From: a bacterium
Lineage (GTDB): Bacteria > Babelota > Babeliae > Babelales > RVW-14
Reading direction: 5' to 3'
DNA length: 14,372 bases
Assembly: GCA_030432505.1 (NCBI GenBank)
Contig: JAUIHA010000007.1
Coordinates: forward strand, 1 to 14,372
The notes beneath the pieces were generated by a model that worked only from the letters and a program-made list of their open reading frames with translations, was not told the DNA's origin and did not search any database. Made by a program: the position numbers and the translations under genes. Shown one piece after another: positions 1 through 6,899 of the stretch (positions are counted from its first letter, which is position 1; every line of letters starts with the position of its first letter).

Positions 1-1
1 T

Positions 2-424
2 CTCGATCTGAAGCGCTGGCCCTGGAGCTTTGGGCCCTGGGACGAGGACCTCATCACGGTGCAGGGCGTTGCCCTATCCCTGAATGCCATTGAGCATCGC
101 ATTTTGCGCCCGCTCTTTGCCGAGCCCCGGGTGCACTTTGCGCTGAACTGCGCCTCCCTGGGCTGCCCCAACCTCCCCGATGCCTATCCCTTCGCCTTCT
201 CCGGGGAGACCTTGGAGGCCCAGCTGGGGGATCTCACCCGGGCCTTTCTCAGGAGCCCCGAGAAGGGGGCGGGCCCCGATGGCATCTCTCAGATCTTCTA
301 CTGGTATCGGGCTGATTTTGTTGAAGAATATATTGAGAAGTACATGAGCCTTGCAACAAAATGGCGAGTCCTCATTTCAACCATTTCATACTTGAATCAA
401 TTACTCGAACAAAGTAGCAACTAA
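2..424 (+). CDS. DUF547 domain protein, 3' part (5' end beyond window)
   Basis: The frame is open from the left edge, so the GTG at base 59 is not a real start. Residues translated from base 2 run through ITVQGVALSLNAIEHRILRP, HFALNCASLGCPNL and a QIFYWYRADF motif, which is the conserved core and C-terminal part of DUF547 (a family of unknown function, often exported). The stop is TAA at 422-424, directly followed by a strong hairpin terminator. The coding sequence is GC-rich up to about base 310 and then AT-rich like the rest of the window, while the reading frame and the family similarity continue across the change. The 5' part may therefore be foreign DNA, or the window may carry an assembly join here. 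The family call is firm; the integrity of this gene in one genome is doubtful. Confidence 0.75.
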   Translation, partial: LDLKRWPWSFGPWDEDLITVQGVALSLNAIEHRILRPLFAEPRVHFALNCASLGCPNLPDAYPFAFSGETLEAQLGDLTRAFLRSPEKGAGPDGISQIFYWYRADFVEEYIEKYMSLATKWRVLISTISYLNQLLEQSSN

Positions 425-461
425 AAAAAGAGGGTCCGATTAGTTTCGGACCCTCTTTTTT
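424..461. terminator. Bidirectional rho-independent terminator
   Basis: A 10-bp GC-rich stem, GAGGGTCCGA (430-439) with TCGGACCCTC (446-455), has a 6-nt loop and is flanked by A6 on the left and T6 on the right, which extend the pairing. The A and T tracts provide a U-run on both strands. It lies between the convergent DUF547 and ssb genes and can stop both. Confidence 0.92.
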
Positions 462-479
462 AGATTTTCTAAAGATGTT

Positions 480-983
480 TTAGAATGGTAAATCGTCTTC
501 AAATGGTTTTTCGTCTTTGAAATCGATTTCACCTGTTTGAGGAACATCTTCAGTTTTAGCTTCTTTTTTCGCTTTAGGAGCAACACGCTCAGCAACTTTT
601 TTTGCTTCTTGAACAATCGCTGGCTCAGGAGCCGCTTCTTCTGCTGCTGTATTTGCAGACATGAATGTTACACGATCAGCAACGATGGAATGCTTGTTAC
701 GTTTGTTTCCATCTTGATCTTCCCATGTATCGAGCTTAAGACGCCCTTCTACAAGAACCTGACGTCCTTTTTGAAGATATTGATTACAGCTTTCAGCTTG
801 CGCTCCCCACACATCAACGTCAACAAAACAAACTTCCTGGATCATCATGCCGGTTTGTCTATTTTTGAACTGTCTGTTTGATGCAAGACCCAAACGGCAA
901 ACAGATTGCCCTGTTGTTAATTGCTTAAGTTCAGGATCTCTTGTCAGGTTTCCCATCATGATAACACGGTTGTAACTTGCCAT
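480..983 (-). CDS. ssb: Single-stranded DNA-binding protein
   Basis: SSB coats single-stranded DNA during replication, repair and recombination and recruits partner proteins through its C-terminal tip. The 167-residue product starts MASYNRVIMMGNLTRDPELK, the typical SSB N-terminus, has an OB fold over about residues 1-108 (GQSVCRLGLASNR, VDVDVWGAQAE, GRQVLVEGRLKLDTWED), then an Ala/Lys/Glu-rich linker, and ends in the acidic tip EDDLPF, the partner-binding motif. The frame is open further upstream (to an ATG at 1064), but the start at 983 is chosen because family homology begins there and AAAGG lies 11 bases upstream. It is the last gene of a minus-strand unit, 93 bp downstream of lpxB, and reads into the terminator at 424-461. 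Confidence 0.95.
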   Translation of the reverse strand: MASYNRVIMMGNLTRDPELKQLTTGQSVCRLGLASNRQFKNRQTGMMIQEVCFVDVDVWGAQAESCNQYLQKGRQVLVEGRLKLDTWEDQDGNKRNKHSIVADRVTFMSANTAAEEAAPEPAIVQEAKKVAERVAPKAKKEAKTEDVPQTGEIDFKDEKPFEDDLPF

Positions 984-1076
984 TTTCCAATTACCTTTCA
1001 ACGTAAAACGGACTATTTTTCGGAATATTTTAAATTTTAGAAAAATGTTAGCATAAAAAAACAATTACGCAAAAAT

Positions 1077-2177
1077 CTATTTTTTCGTAAGCGTTTCTCG
1101 TAGTTCATCTAGGGATTTTCGTTGCTCTTGATACAACGATCCCTGACTTAAAAAGCTTTCATATATGTTTTTTGCATATGCCGTTATCAGCGCAGCCTTA
1201 CAATCTTGCTGAATAAACTCTTTAAATACCTCTTTGCCAAGAAGTAGATTTGGCAACGACATGTGCTGAACCTTCACAAACGGCCAAGCAAGCAGATAAT
1301 TTATCCACGAGGTTTTAAAAAGTACCACCGTCGGCACCCCAAGCAATGCAAGCTCTAAGGTGATAGTACCGGGCTTACTAATGGCTAAGCAACTTGATGC
1401 CATAGCCTGATATTTTTCCTGTTCATCAATAACTAGCCGAATACGCTGACGGTGCGCCCTAAGGCCATACTGCTCTATTTTTTCTTCTAAAAACGTTGGT
1501 TTTAATGAACGTGCAAGCGGTAACACAAGACTGCATGCTGGATAATCTTCAAGAAACTTTTTCATAATATCAGCAAAGATGGAAAACATATTCTCAATTT
1601 CCGCATGCCGAGAACCAGGCAAAACCACAATGGAGTTTTTCTTCTCTGCTCCGGATTGAATATATGGCTGTAAGCGTTCCAAAACGGGAGAACCTATCCA
1701 TGATGCTTGTAACCCACGCTTTTTGTACCAATCAACTTCAAATGGATACAGGACTATAACTTCATCACAAAATTTTTTGAGATTTTTCATACGCCACTCG
1801 CCCCAACACCAAAGCTGTGGCGGACAAAAATAGGTAATTCGTAGATGCTTATTTTTCTCTTTAAGTTTTTTTGCAAGACGCAAGTTAAAACCGGGAAAGT
1901 CTATAAGAACAACTTCTTCAAATTCATTTTCTAAAATATAAAAACTCAGCCGGCGTAGATTCTTGAAAATCTGCGGTAACTTCTTAATAATCTCAATGAT
2001 GCCAGTAACATTAAGCGTTTCAAAACGTTGGTGAATATGAGCACCAGCACTTTTGAGAAAATCGCCACCAACCGCCTCAATGTGATAATTTTGATAACGT
2101 GTGCGTTGTTGTTCTAGATACCATTTGCCGAGTTTGTCACCAGATAGCTCTCCAGCAACGATAAAAAGCTTCTTCAT
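1077..2177 (-). CDS. lpxB: Lipid-A-disaccharide synthase
   Basis: LpxB is a peripheral inner-membrane GT-B glycosyltransferase (family GT19) that joins UDP-2,3-diacylglucosamine and lipid X to form the lipid A disaccharide. The 366-residue protein shows the N-terminal GELSGD motif (usually GEASGD) at residues 8-13, VGGDFLKSAG, LIDFPGFNLRLAKKLK, CPPQLWCWGEWR (the usual SPQVWAW region), PFEVDWY and GSPVLERL, then the second domain with VVLPGSRHAEI and the donor-site region SKPGTITLELALLGVPTVV. Length is normal for the family. Its ATG overlaps the TGA of the upstream exported-protein gene (2174-2177), which implies translational coupling. Its presence indicates a Gram-negative cell with lipopolysaccharide. 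Confidence 0.95.
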   Translation of the reverse strand: MKKLFIVAGELSGDKLGKWYLEQQRTRYQNYHIEAVGGDFLKSAGAHIHQRFETLNVTGIIEIIKKLPQIFKNLRRLSFYILENEFEEVVLIDFPGFNLRLAKKLKEKNKHLRITYFCPPQLWCWGEWRMKNLKKFCDEVIVLYPFEVDWYKKRGLQASWIGSPVLERLQPYIQSGAEKKNSIVVLPGSRHAEIENMFSIFADIMKKFLEDYPACSLVLPLARSLKPTFLEEKIEQYGLRAHRQRIRLVIDEQEKYQAMASSCLAISKPGTITLELALLGVPTVVLFKTSWINYLLAWPFVKVQHMSLPNLLLGKEVFKEFIQQDCKAALITAYAKNIYESFLSQGSLYQEQRKSLDELRETLTKK

Positions 2178-2767
2178 GCGTTTTTAAAACATTCGTCTTT
2201 GTTTACCTGTTCAATGATTTTCTGCATAGACTGAGCAAACTTTTCAGCCTTCTGCTGCATTACTTTCCCATCACTGTCTGTTTTTTGTACCTTAACTAAA
2301 AACTGTTGATATGATTTCATCTGATTCTGTAAGTCTTTTTCAATTGACTGAACAAGACTATAGGAATTTTTCAAATCACCTCGATCAGCTTTTTTAAAAG
2401 GCTTTGCATTTTCTAATAGTTTTTCTAAAACTTGTGAGAATCGGCGCTGCAATGAAGAAAGTCTAACCTGCACAACACCCATATTTTTGTGAACGACCTG
2501 TTTCCACTCGTGTTTTTTCAGATTATCCTTCTTTTCGCCCTTTTCTACGAACGATTTTGAAGAAGACAAACCTACCTGAATGCGACCTAGATGGCTTGTA
2601 AGATTAATTGTCTGATGAAACAAATCTCGCGTTGTTTCACCGATTTTTTCTTTAAGCGCCTGCTTAGAAAGTCTGTAATTATTTTTTGATTTTACGAGAA
2701 AGGTGTCTTTTTTCGCCTGTAGTGAAACCACAGTAAAAAATACCAACGCAAGAATTTTTCGAACCAT
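2174..2767 (-). CDS. Exported helical protein of unknown function
   Basis: I do not recognise a family. The 197-residue protein starts with a plausible Sec signal peptide (MVRKILALVFFTVVSLQA, cleavage likely after residue 18). The mature part is Lys/Gln/Glu-rich and almost free of proline, consistent with a long helical or coiled-coil periplasmic protein. A single cysteine lies near the C-terminus (DECFKNA). The start is supported by a strong ribosome-binding site (GAGGAG about 7 bases upstream). The gene leads the unit with lpxB, overlapping its start by 4 bp, so an envelope role is plausible but only inferred. A candidate promoter lies at 2805-2832. Confidence 0.75.
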   Translation of the reverse strand: MVRKILALVFFTVVSLQAKKDTFLVKSKNNYRLSKQALKEKIGETTRDLFHQTINLTSHLGRIQVGLSSSKSFVEKGEKKDNLKKHEWKQVVHKNMGVVQVRLSSLQRRFSQVLEKLLENAKPFKKADRGDLKNSYSLVQSIEKDLQNQMKSYQQFLVKVQKTDSDGKVMQQKAEKFAQSMQKIIEQVNKDECFKNA

Positions 2768-2804
2768 TGCAGTCTCCTCATCTTCTGTTGTAATTAGGTA
2801 TTTT

Positions 2805-2832
2805 AGTATAGAGACGGCACAAGAAAAAACAA
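2805..2832 (-). promoter_or_regulatory. Candidate sigma70-type promoter for the lpxB unit
   Basis: On the minus strand TTGTTT (2832-2827) is followed after 16 bases by TATACT (2810-2805), a 5/6 match to the -10 consensus, about 38 bases before the ATG at 2767. The -35 match is only 3/6. It overlaps the region just after the stop of the upstream small gene. Seen by eye only. Confidence 0.4.
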
Positions 2833-2834
2833 CG

Positions 2835-3032
2835 CTATAGTTCTTCTTTGAGAGCTTCTTTTAAAAGTTTTATGTATTTTTCTAGATCAACTTGTAAGTC
2901 TTCATACACTTCGTAACAAGAAGCTTTTTCTGACTGCGTTTCATCACTTTTGCAATGCTGCTTAATGAACCACGCCATTTTACTCAACTCATGTAAAATC
3001 TTGATTTTATCATACGTACTATCTTTAAACAT
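2835..3032 (-). CDS. Small helical protein, unknown function
   Basis: This is a 65-residue open frame (MFKDSTYDKIKILHELSKMA...) rich in Lys, Glu and Leu, with two cysteines (about residues 27 and 39) and the appearance of two amphipathic helices. No signal peptide or membrane segment is visible and no family is recognised. A G6 run four bases before the ATG could act as a ribosome-binding site but is not a classical one. It has the same strand and composition as its neighbours and sits between a terminator (3110-3140) and the lpxB unit promoter. It is probably a real small gene, but codon support in 65 residues is limited. Confidence 0.5.
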   Translation of the reverse strand: MFKDSTYDKIKILHELSKMAWFIKQHCKSDETQSEKASCYEVYEDLQVDLEKYIKLLKEALKEEL

Positions 3033-3109
3033 TTTGCCCCCCGGCTTTTAAAAATAAATAAAATTTTTTATTTATCGTAATAGATAAAGGAAGCAAAGTG
3101 CAAGAAAAT

Positions 3110-3140
3110 AAAAAAGGGCATGCAAGAACAAGCCCTTTCT
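3110..3140 (-). terminator. Rho-independent terminator downstream of the 135-residue anchored protein
   Basis: On the minus strand AAAGGGC (3138-3132) pairs with GCCCTTT (3119-3113) across a 12-nt loop and is followed by a T-rich run (TTTTTTTATTTT). It lies about 120 bases after the stop of the gene ending at 3258 and before the small gene at 2835-3032, separating the two transcripts. Confidence 0.75.
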
Positions 3141-3187
3141 CGTCTTTAAGTTTTTGTTGGTGGATCAAGTTGAAAATCTCAAAGAGA

Positions 3188-3215
3188 TGACGAAGGCATA
3201 TAATCACCTTCGTCA
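3188..3215. other. Hairpin in the 3' untranslated region
   Basis: TGACGAAGG (3188-3196) pairs with CCTTCGTCA (3207-3215), a perfect 9-bp stem with a 10-nt loop. It lies 43 bases after the stop of the gene at 3258-3665 and has no U-tract on either strand, so it is not a classical terminator. It may stabilise the mRNA 3' end ahead of the terminator at 3110-3140. Confidence 0.5.
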
Positions 3216-3257
3216 AAACTAAAAACTAAACTTGAAACTATTTAGCTTCTTTCTTGT

Positions 3258-3665
3258 CTACTTTTTTCTTTTAGATCTCTTCTTTGTAACTTCTTCAGTC
3301 GCTTCTTTTTCATTGTCTTCTTTAGCTTCTTCGCCTTCTTTAGCGTCGTCCTTCTTATCTTCTTCTTTAGGTGCTTCTTTTGAAAAGTGGTTATAAGCAT
3401 AGTAGCCACCAACAGCTGCAAGTACTAAAGCTGCCGCACCGATTTCTACTTTATGAGCTTTTAGTTTTTCTACTAAAGAATCATTCTTTGCTTCTTCTAA
3501 GATATCAAGAGCATCAACTAATTCTTTAACGTCTGCTTTTGAATCTTTAACAAGTTGAACAAGTTTTTTAATTTGTTCTTGTTCGCTTGCTTCGCTTGCA
3601 GTATTCGCGCTAAGAGGTGCAACCATTGCAAGTGAAAGTGAAAGTGCTAAAAATCTTTTGAACAT
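3258..3665 (-). CDS. Membrane-anchored protein with charged Lys/Glu tail, unknown function
   Basis: The 135-residue protein has four visible parts: a Sec signal peptide (MFKRFLALSLSLAMVAPLSANTA, about residues 1-22); a predicted helical segment rich in Lys, Glu and Leu; a transmembrane segment around residues 75-92 (IGAAALVLAAVGGYYAY); and a very hydrophilic tail made almost only of Lys, Glu and Asp, ending KKRSKRKK. With a cleaved signal this suggests a single-pass protein with the basic/acidic tail on the far side. No family is recognised. The start is well supported by AGGAG about 7 bases upstream. The gene is transcribed away from pgsA with a 148-bp gap, which I see as its own promoter region although no clear box stands out. 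Two hairpins follow the stop. Confidence 0.75.
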   Translation of the reverse strand: MFKRFLALSLSLAMVAPLSANTASEASEQEQIKKLVQLVKDSKADVKELVDALDILEEAKNDSLVEKLKAHKVEIGAAALVLAAVGGYYAYNHFSKEAPKEEDKKDDAKEGEEAKEDNEKEATEEVTKKRSKRKK

Positions 3666-3813
3666 GTTTGACTCCTATTTTTATTTTTATGTCTAAGGAA
3701 AACGATATAAAAAAAGAAAATAAAATGATGATAACTATCACCAACCAACAAATTTTTTATCAAGACTTACATGTCAAAGAACTACTCCCCGCCTTAACTA
3801 CTTTTGGCATCTT

Positions 3814-4428
3814 TTATTTGCCAAGTACCCCATTGGATAAGTAGCTTAGACCAATTTTTATGTATTGCAAGAGTGACATTAAAGAAAATAATGCCAACAA
3901 GACAAGAAACACTCCGTAAGTACGCACGGGAGCCCATTTCAGAAAATAGCAAATAAACAACCAGCAAATAAAAAGTAGTTGAAAAAACGTTGTTAATTTA
4001 CCCCATAATGTTGGGTGAATTTCAAATCCTTCACGCAAACGCATAAGCGACAAAGAACCAATTAAAATAATTGTTTCTCGCCCAACAACCATAAAGAAAA
4101 ACCATGCTGGTATTTGAAACGATGGAGAGTCAATGAATGACAAGGCACCCAGCGAACATACAAGAAAAAATTTATCTGCAATTGGATCCAGTAGCGTACC
4201 CAATTCTGTTTGTTGATTAAAAAACCGTGCAACAAAACCATCGAGCATATCGCTTAAGGATGCAAATAAAAACAGATAAAACGAAAACTTCCACCAATGC
4301 TTAGCAATACCTACAACAAGAATCGGAGCTAGAGCAATACGAGAAAACGTTAATATGTTTGAAATAGTAAACCACGTCCTGTCCTCTTTTAAACGATCAA
4401 GCGTAGCATTAAATTTTTTCATATACAT
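3814..4428 (-). CDS. pgsA: CDP-alcohol phosphatidyltransferase, probable phosphatidylglycerophosphate synthase
   Basis: This integral membrane enzyme of the CDP-alcohol phosphatidyltransferase family most likely makes phosphatidylglycerol phosphate from CDP-diacylglycerol and glycerol-3-phosphate. The full signature D-x2-D-G-x2-A-R-x8-G-x3-D-x3-D is present and intact (D60, D63, G64, A67, R68, G77, D81, D85). SNILTFSRIALAP at residues 23-35 is the usual first-helix sequence, and several hydrophobic helices follow up to residue 198. The length of 204 residues is a little above the usual ~180-200 for PgsA. Substrate cannot be proved from the signature alone: PssA-type or cardiolipin-type relatives share it, but the N-terminal form is PgsA-like. 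The start could be the ATG at 4428 or at 4422; no strong ribosome-binding site decides. It lies 7 bp after the upstream HD gene and is probably cotranscribed with it. Confidence 0.85.
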   Translation of the reverse strand: MYMKKFNATLDRLKEDRTWFTISNILTFSRIALAPILVVGIAKHWWKFSFYLFLFASLSDMLDGFVARFFNQQTELGTLLDPIADKFFLVCSLGALSFIDSPSFQIPAWFFFMVVGRETIILIGSLSLMRLREGFEIHPTLWGKLTTFFQLLFICWLFICYFLKWAPVRTYGVFLVLLALFSLMSLLQYIKIGLSYLSNGVLGK

Positions 4429-4435
4429 CCATATT

Positions 4436-5566
4436 TTATGAAACCATAACCTTTCTTAGGTCTTCACGTTCCTTGATGAGCTGGGCAAATTGAATATGAT
4501 ATCCTCGGCTTACTTGTTTTTTCACCGATTCAAACTCATGCAAATACGAAGGATCAACTTTTGAAAGACGCTCAAATGCTCCATTCTCTTGTTTTATCCA
4601 AGGGTCTATCCCTCTAAATTTCACCGGAATAGACATGTCTTTTTGCTCGTACCCAACGCTTGTATAAAGCGTTTCAGATTTCCTCATCAACTCTATTGCT
4701 TCCTGAATCACAGAGTCTTTCGACTTCGTCAGCTTATCCCATACTACATCATCGGTAGAAAAATGTATGTCATCTTCTGTAATAAGCCCTATCTCAAGCG
4801 CACGTCTAAGCGTATGCGCTGCCCACGTAGCAGTAACAAAACTATACGGACCACCCCACACATGAAGTACTAAATGCATTTGCGCGGTTAAAAACTTACG
4901 GGCAACTGTTGGGTTTTTAAAATACCATTTTCCGTCTTCAAAGCCTAAGTCTGCAACAATTTCATTAACATCATCTTGTGTTATAATGCCCTCTTTAATA
5001 CTTCCACGAAGGCTATACTCAATTCTGTCTGCACACAGGTCAGGATATTTTTGCTCAAGACGCGTACAATGGTTCTCATTACAAATATCCTCAAAATTAA
5101 CGCCGTGCTTGCGTAGAATGTTATGAACATCATACTTCTTCAAAAACTTATCATGAATAAGATCTTGATATGATTTTTCTTTTTCCTGATGTTTATACAA
5201 AAAGTCTGCAACATGAGAAAACACCGTATGTGAAGCGTCATGCAAAAGACCGGCTATTTGCTCTTCTCGACTTGCACCAAACTTCTTTAACAGCGCCCAA
5301 ACACCAACACAATGTTCATAACGAGTAAAATCAACGGCACCCTTTTTGACGTAATGCAAAATTCCATACTGCTGAATTTTTTTAATACGCTGCATTACAG
5401 GAGAATCCAAAAGTTCTCCAACTGCGGGATCAGTTACCTCAAAGTCCCCGTACATTGTTTGAACAACGCGAACAGGTTTTTGTATGTTGTGGCAATTTTT
5501 ATCCCTAACAAGATATAATCCAGCAACAGCAAAAATTGCCAAGAATAAAAGGATATTTTTTTTCAT
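4436..5566 (-). CDS. Membrane-anchored HD-domain phosphohydrolase (second tandem copy)
   Basis: This is a 376-residue protein with an N-terminal signal or anchor (MKKNILLFLAIFAVAGLYLV) and an HD hydrolase domain of the dNTPase/SAMHD1-like type (COG1078-like). The metal-site residues are visible: H85 in RYEHCVGV, H109-D110 in AGLLHDASHTVFSH, and D180 in CADRIEYSLRG, matching the usual H...HD...D pattern and the downstream ADRxxYxLR motif of that group. The segment DSPVMQRIKKIQQYGILHYV corresponds to the family's TPEFQRLRxIKQLG. Family members hydrolyse nucleotides, but the substrate here is unknown. It is a close paralogue of the gene just upstream (4-bp gap); residues 37-145 are nearly the same in both. 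A hydrophobic N-terminus is unusual for this group and would place the enzyme at or beyond the inner membrane. Confidence 0.85.
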   Translation of the reverse strand: MKKNILLFLAIFAVAGLYLVRDKNCHNIQKPVRVVQTMYGDFEVTDPAVGELLDSPVMQRIKKIQQYGILHYVKKGAVDFTRYEHCVGVWALLKKFGASREEQIAGLLHDASHTVFSHVADFLYKHQEKEKSYQDLIHDKFLKKYDVHNILRKHGVNFEDICNENHCTRLEQKYPDLCADRIEYSLRGSIKEGIITQDDVNEIVADLGFEDGKWYFKNPTVARKFLTAQMHLVLHVWGGPYSFVTATWAAHTLRRALEIGLITEDDIHFSTDDVVWDKLTKSKDSVIQEAIELMRKSETLYTSVGYEQKDMSIPVKFRGIDPWIKQENGAFERLSKVDPSYLHEFESVKKQVSRGYHIQFAQLIKEREDLRKVMVS

Positions 5567-5570
5567 AGTG

Positions 5571-6719
5571 CTAAACCTTATGCATCATAACCATTTTTCT
5601 ATGATCATTACTTTTTACCACTGTTGTAAATTTAATTGGAAAACCTTGCGCGATACGCTTTTTCATTGAATCGTATTCTTGGAAATAGCCATCATTAATT
5701 TTGGACAAACGCTGGAACGAACCGTCAGCTTGCTTCATCCATGGATCAAGGCCCCTAAACTTGGTAAACACAACCATATCTTCTTGATTGTGCTTTACAT
5801 TGATATACAGCGTTTTAGAGTTTTTGATCAAGTAAACAGCTTCTTTTATTTGTGCATCTTGGGATTCATTAAGTATTTTCCAAATGACGTCATCTGTTGA
5901 AAAATGAAGATCCTCTTCGGTGATGATTCCTTTTTTTATTGCACGCCTAAGGGCATGTGCCGTCCAAGTGTAAGTAACATAATTGTATGGATTGCCCCAT
6001 TCATTGAGCATTAAATACATTGGTATTGATAGAAATTTGCGAGCAATAAATGGGTTTTCAAAGTACCATTTACCATTTTCAAAATGTAGATCTCCAAGAA
6101 TCTGATCAATATCATCTTGCGTAATCAAGCCCTCTTTGAAAGCCCCACGAAGATTATATTCAATTCTATCAGCACACAAATCAGGGTACGACTGCTCAAG
6201 ACGCTTAAAGCGCTCTTCATGACAAATATCCTCAAATTTAATACCATGCTTTTCAACGAGTTTATCAACACCATAGCGAACTAAAAATTTGTCATGAATA
6301 AGATCTTGGTATGATTTCTCTTTCTCTCGATGATTGTATAAAAAATCTCCAACATGAGAGAATACCGTGTGTGATGTATCATGCAAAAGACCAGCTATCT
6401 GCTCTTCCCGGCTCGCCCCGTAACGACGCAACAAAGCCCAAACCCCAACACAATGCTCATAGCGAGTGAAATCAACCGCATTTTCCTTAACAAAATGTAG
6501 AATTCCATACTGCTGGACCTTTTTTATCCGCTGCATCACAGGAGAGTCCATAAGCTCAAGAATAGCAGGGTCAACTACTTTGAATGTCCCGTACATTGTT
6601 TTCACGATACGCTCCTTTGACGTAGGTTTTTCCTGAAACTCCCTTGTTTCCCAGTCTTTGAGTAAATAAAGGCTACCCCCAACAAGAGCAATCATAAACA
6701 ATACTGCATATTTTTTCAC
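5571..6719 (-). CDS. Membrane-anchored HD-domain phosphohydrolase (first tandem copy)
   Basis: This is a 382-residue protein with the same plan as the downstream paralogue: hydrophobic N-terminus (MKKYAVLFMIALVGGSLYLL), then a COG1078-like HD domain with H89 (RYEHCVGV), H113-D114 (LLHDTSHTVFSH) and D184 (CADRIEYNLRG) all intact. The C-terminal third is also conserved between the copies (KFRGLDPWMKQADG, FSTDDVIWK), so both copies look functional and not degraded. The start is a GTG at 6719 with AAGGTGG closely upstream. It heads the operon HD-HD-pgsA and is divergent from yhhQ across a 180-bp AT-rich spacer. Nucleotide hydrolysis is family knowledge; the substrate and cell location are inference. 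Confidence 0.85.
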   Translation of the reverse strand: MKKYAVLFMIALVGGSLYLLKDWETREFQEKPTSKERIVKTMYGTFKVVDPAILELMDSPVMQRIKKVQQYGILHFVKENAVDFTRYEHCVGVWALLRRYGASREEQIAGLLHDTSHTVFSHVGDFLYNHREKEKSYQDLIHDKFLVRYGVDKLVEKHGIKFEDICHEERFKRLEQSYPDLCADRIEYNLRGAFKEGLITQDDIDQILGDLHFENGKWYFENPFIARKFLSIPMYLMLNEWGNPYNYVTYTWTAHALRRAIKKGIITEEDLHFSTDDVIWKILNESQDAQIKEAVYLIKNSKTLYINVKHNQEDMVVFTKFRGLDPWMKQADGSFQRLSKINDGYFQEYDSMKKRIAQGFPIKFTTVVKSNDHRKMVMMHKV

Positions 6720-6899
6720 TGATCCACCTTTTTATTCAAATTGAAATATTGCCATTTTTTTTTGCATTTAAAAAAACGTATCTTTCTGGTAAAATAACAC
6801 ATATATATTTTTATTTTTAGCTACTCACACAATTATTTTTCATTTGCACCAATCTAACAATTTTTTGCAAGTACAAACCAACGAAAGAAGACCACCACT
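6720..6899. promoter_or_regulatory. Divergent promoter region between HD operon and yhhQ-tgt
   Basis: This 180-bp, very AT-rich spacer separates two divergent operons, so it must hold promoters for both. Several TATATA/TATTTT stretches occur around 6799-6820, but I could not fix a convincing -35/-10 pair on either strand. I looked for a preQ1 riboswitch before yhhQ and found no pseudoknot-like pattern. Confidence 0.4.

Noticed and set aside
537..881. 114-residue + strand open frame opposite ssb
   Set aside because: It is a shadow of the well-supported ssb gene on the other strand.
984..1064. 27-residue N-terminal extension of SSB
   Set aside because: SSB homology begins exactly at the ATG at 983, which has its own ribosome-binding site; the upstream codons are AT-rich spacer.
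3025..3216. 63-residue minus-strand open frame
   Set aside because: It runs across the terminator hairpin at 3110-3140 and overlaps the start of the 2835-3032 gene; its composition looks non-coding.
3804..3824. TTGGCA/TGCCAA hairpin at the pgsA stop
   Set aside because: The stem is only 6 bp, its loop contains the stop codon, and no U-tract follows; not supported as a terminator.
6821..6899. preQ1 riboswitch ahead of yhhQ
   Set aside because: TAGCTAC near 6829 drew attention, but there is no paired stem or A-rich pseudoknot tail in the required arrangement.
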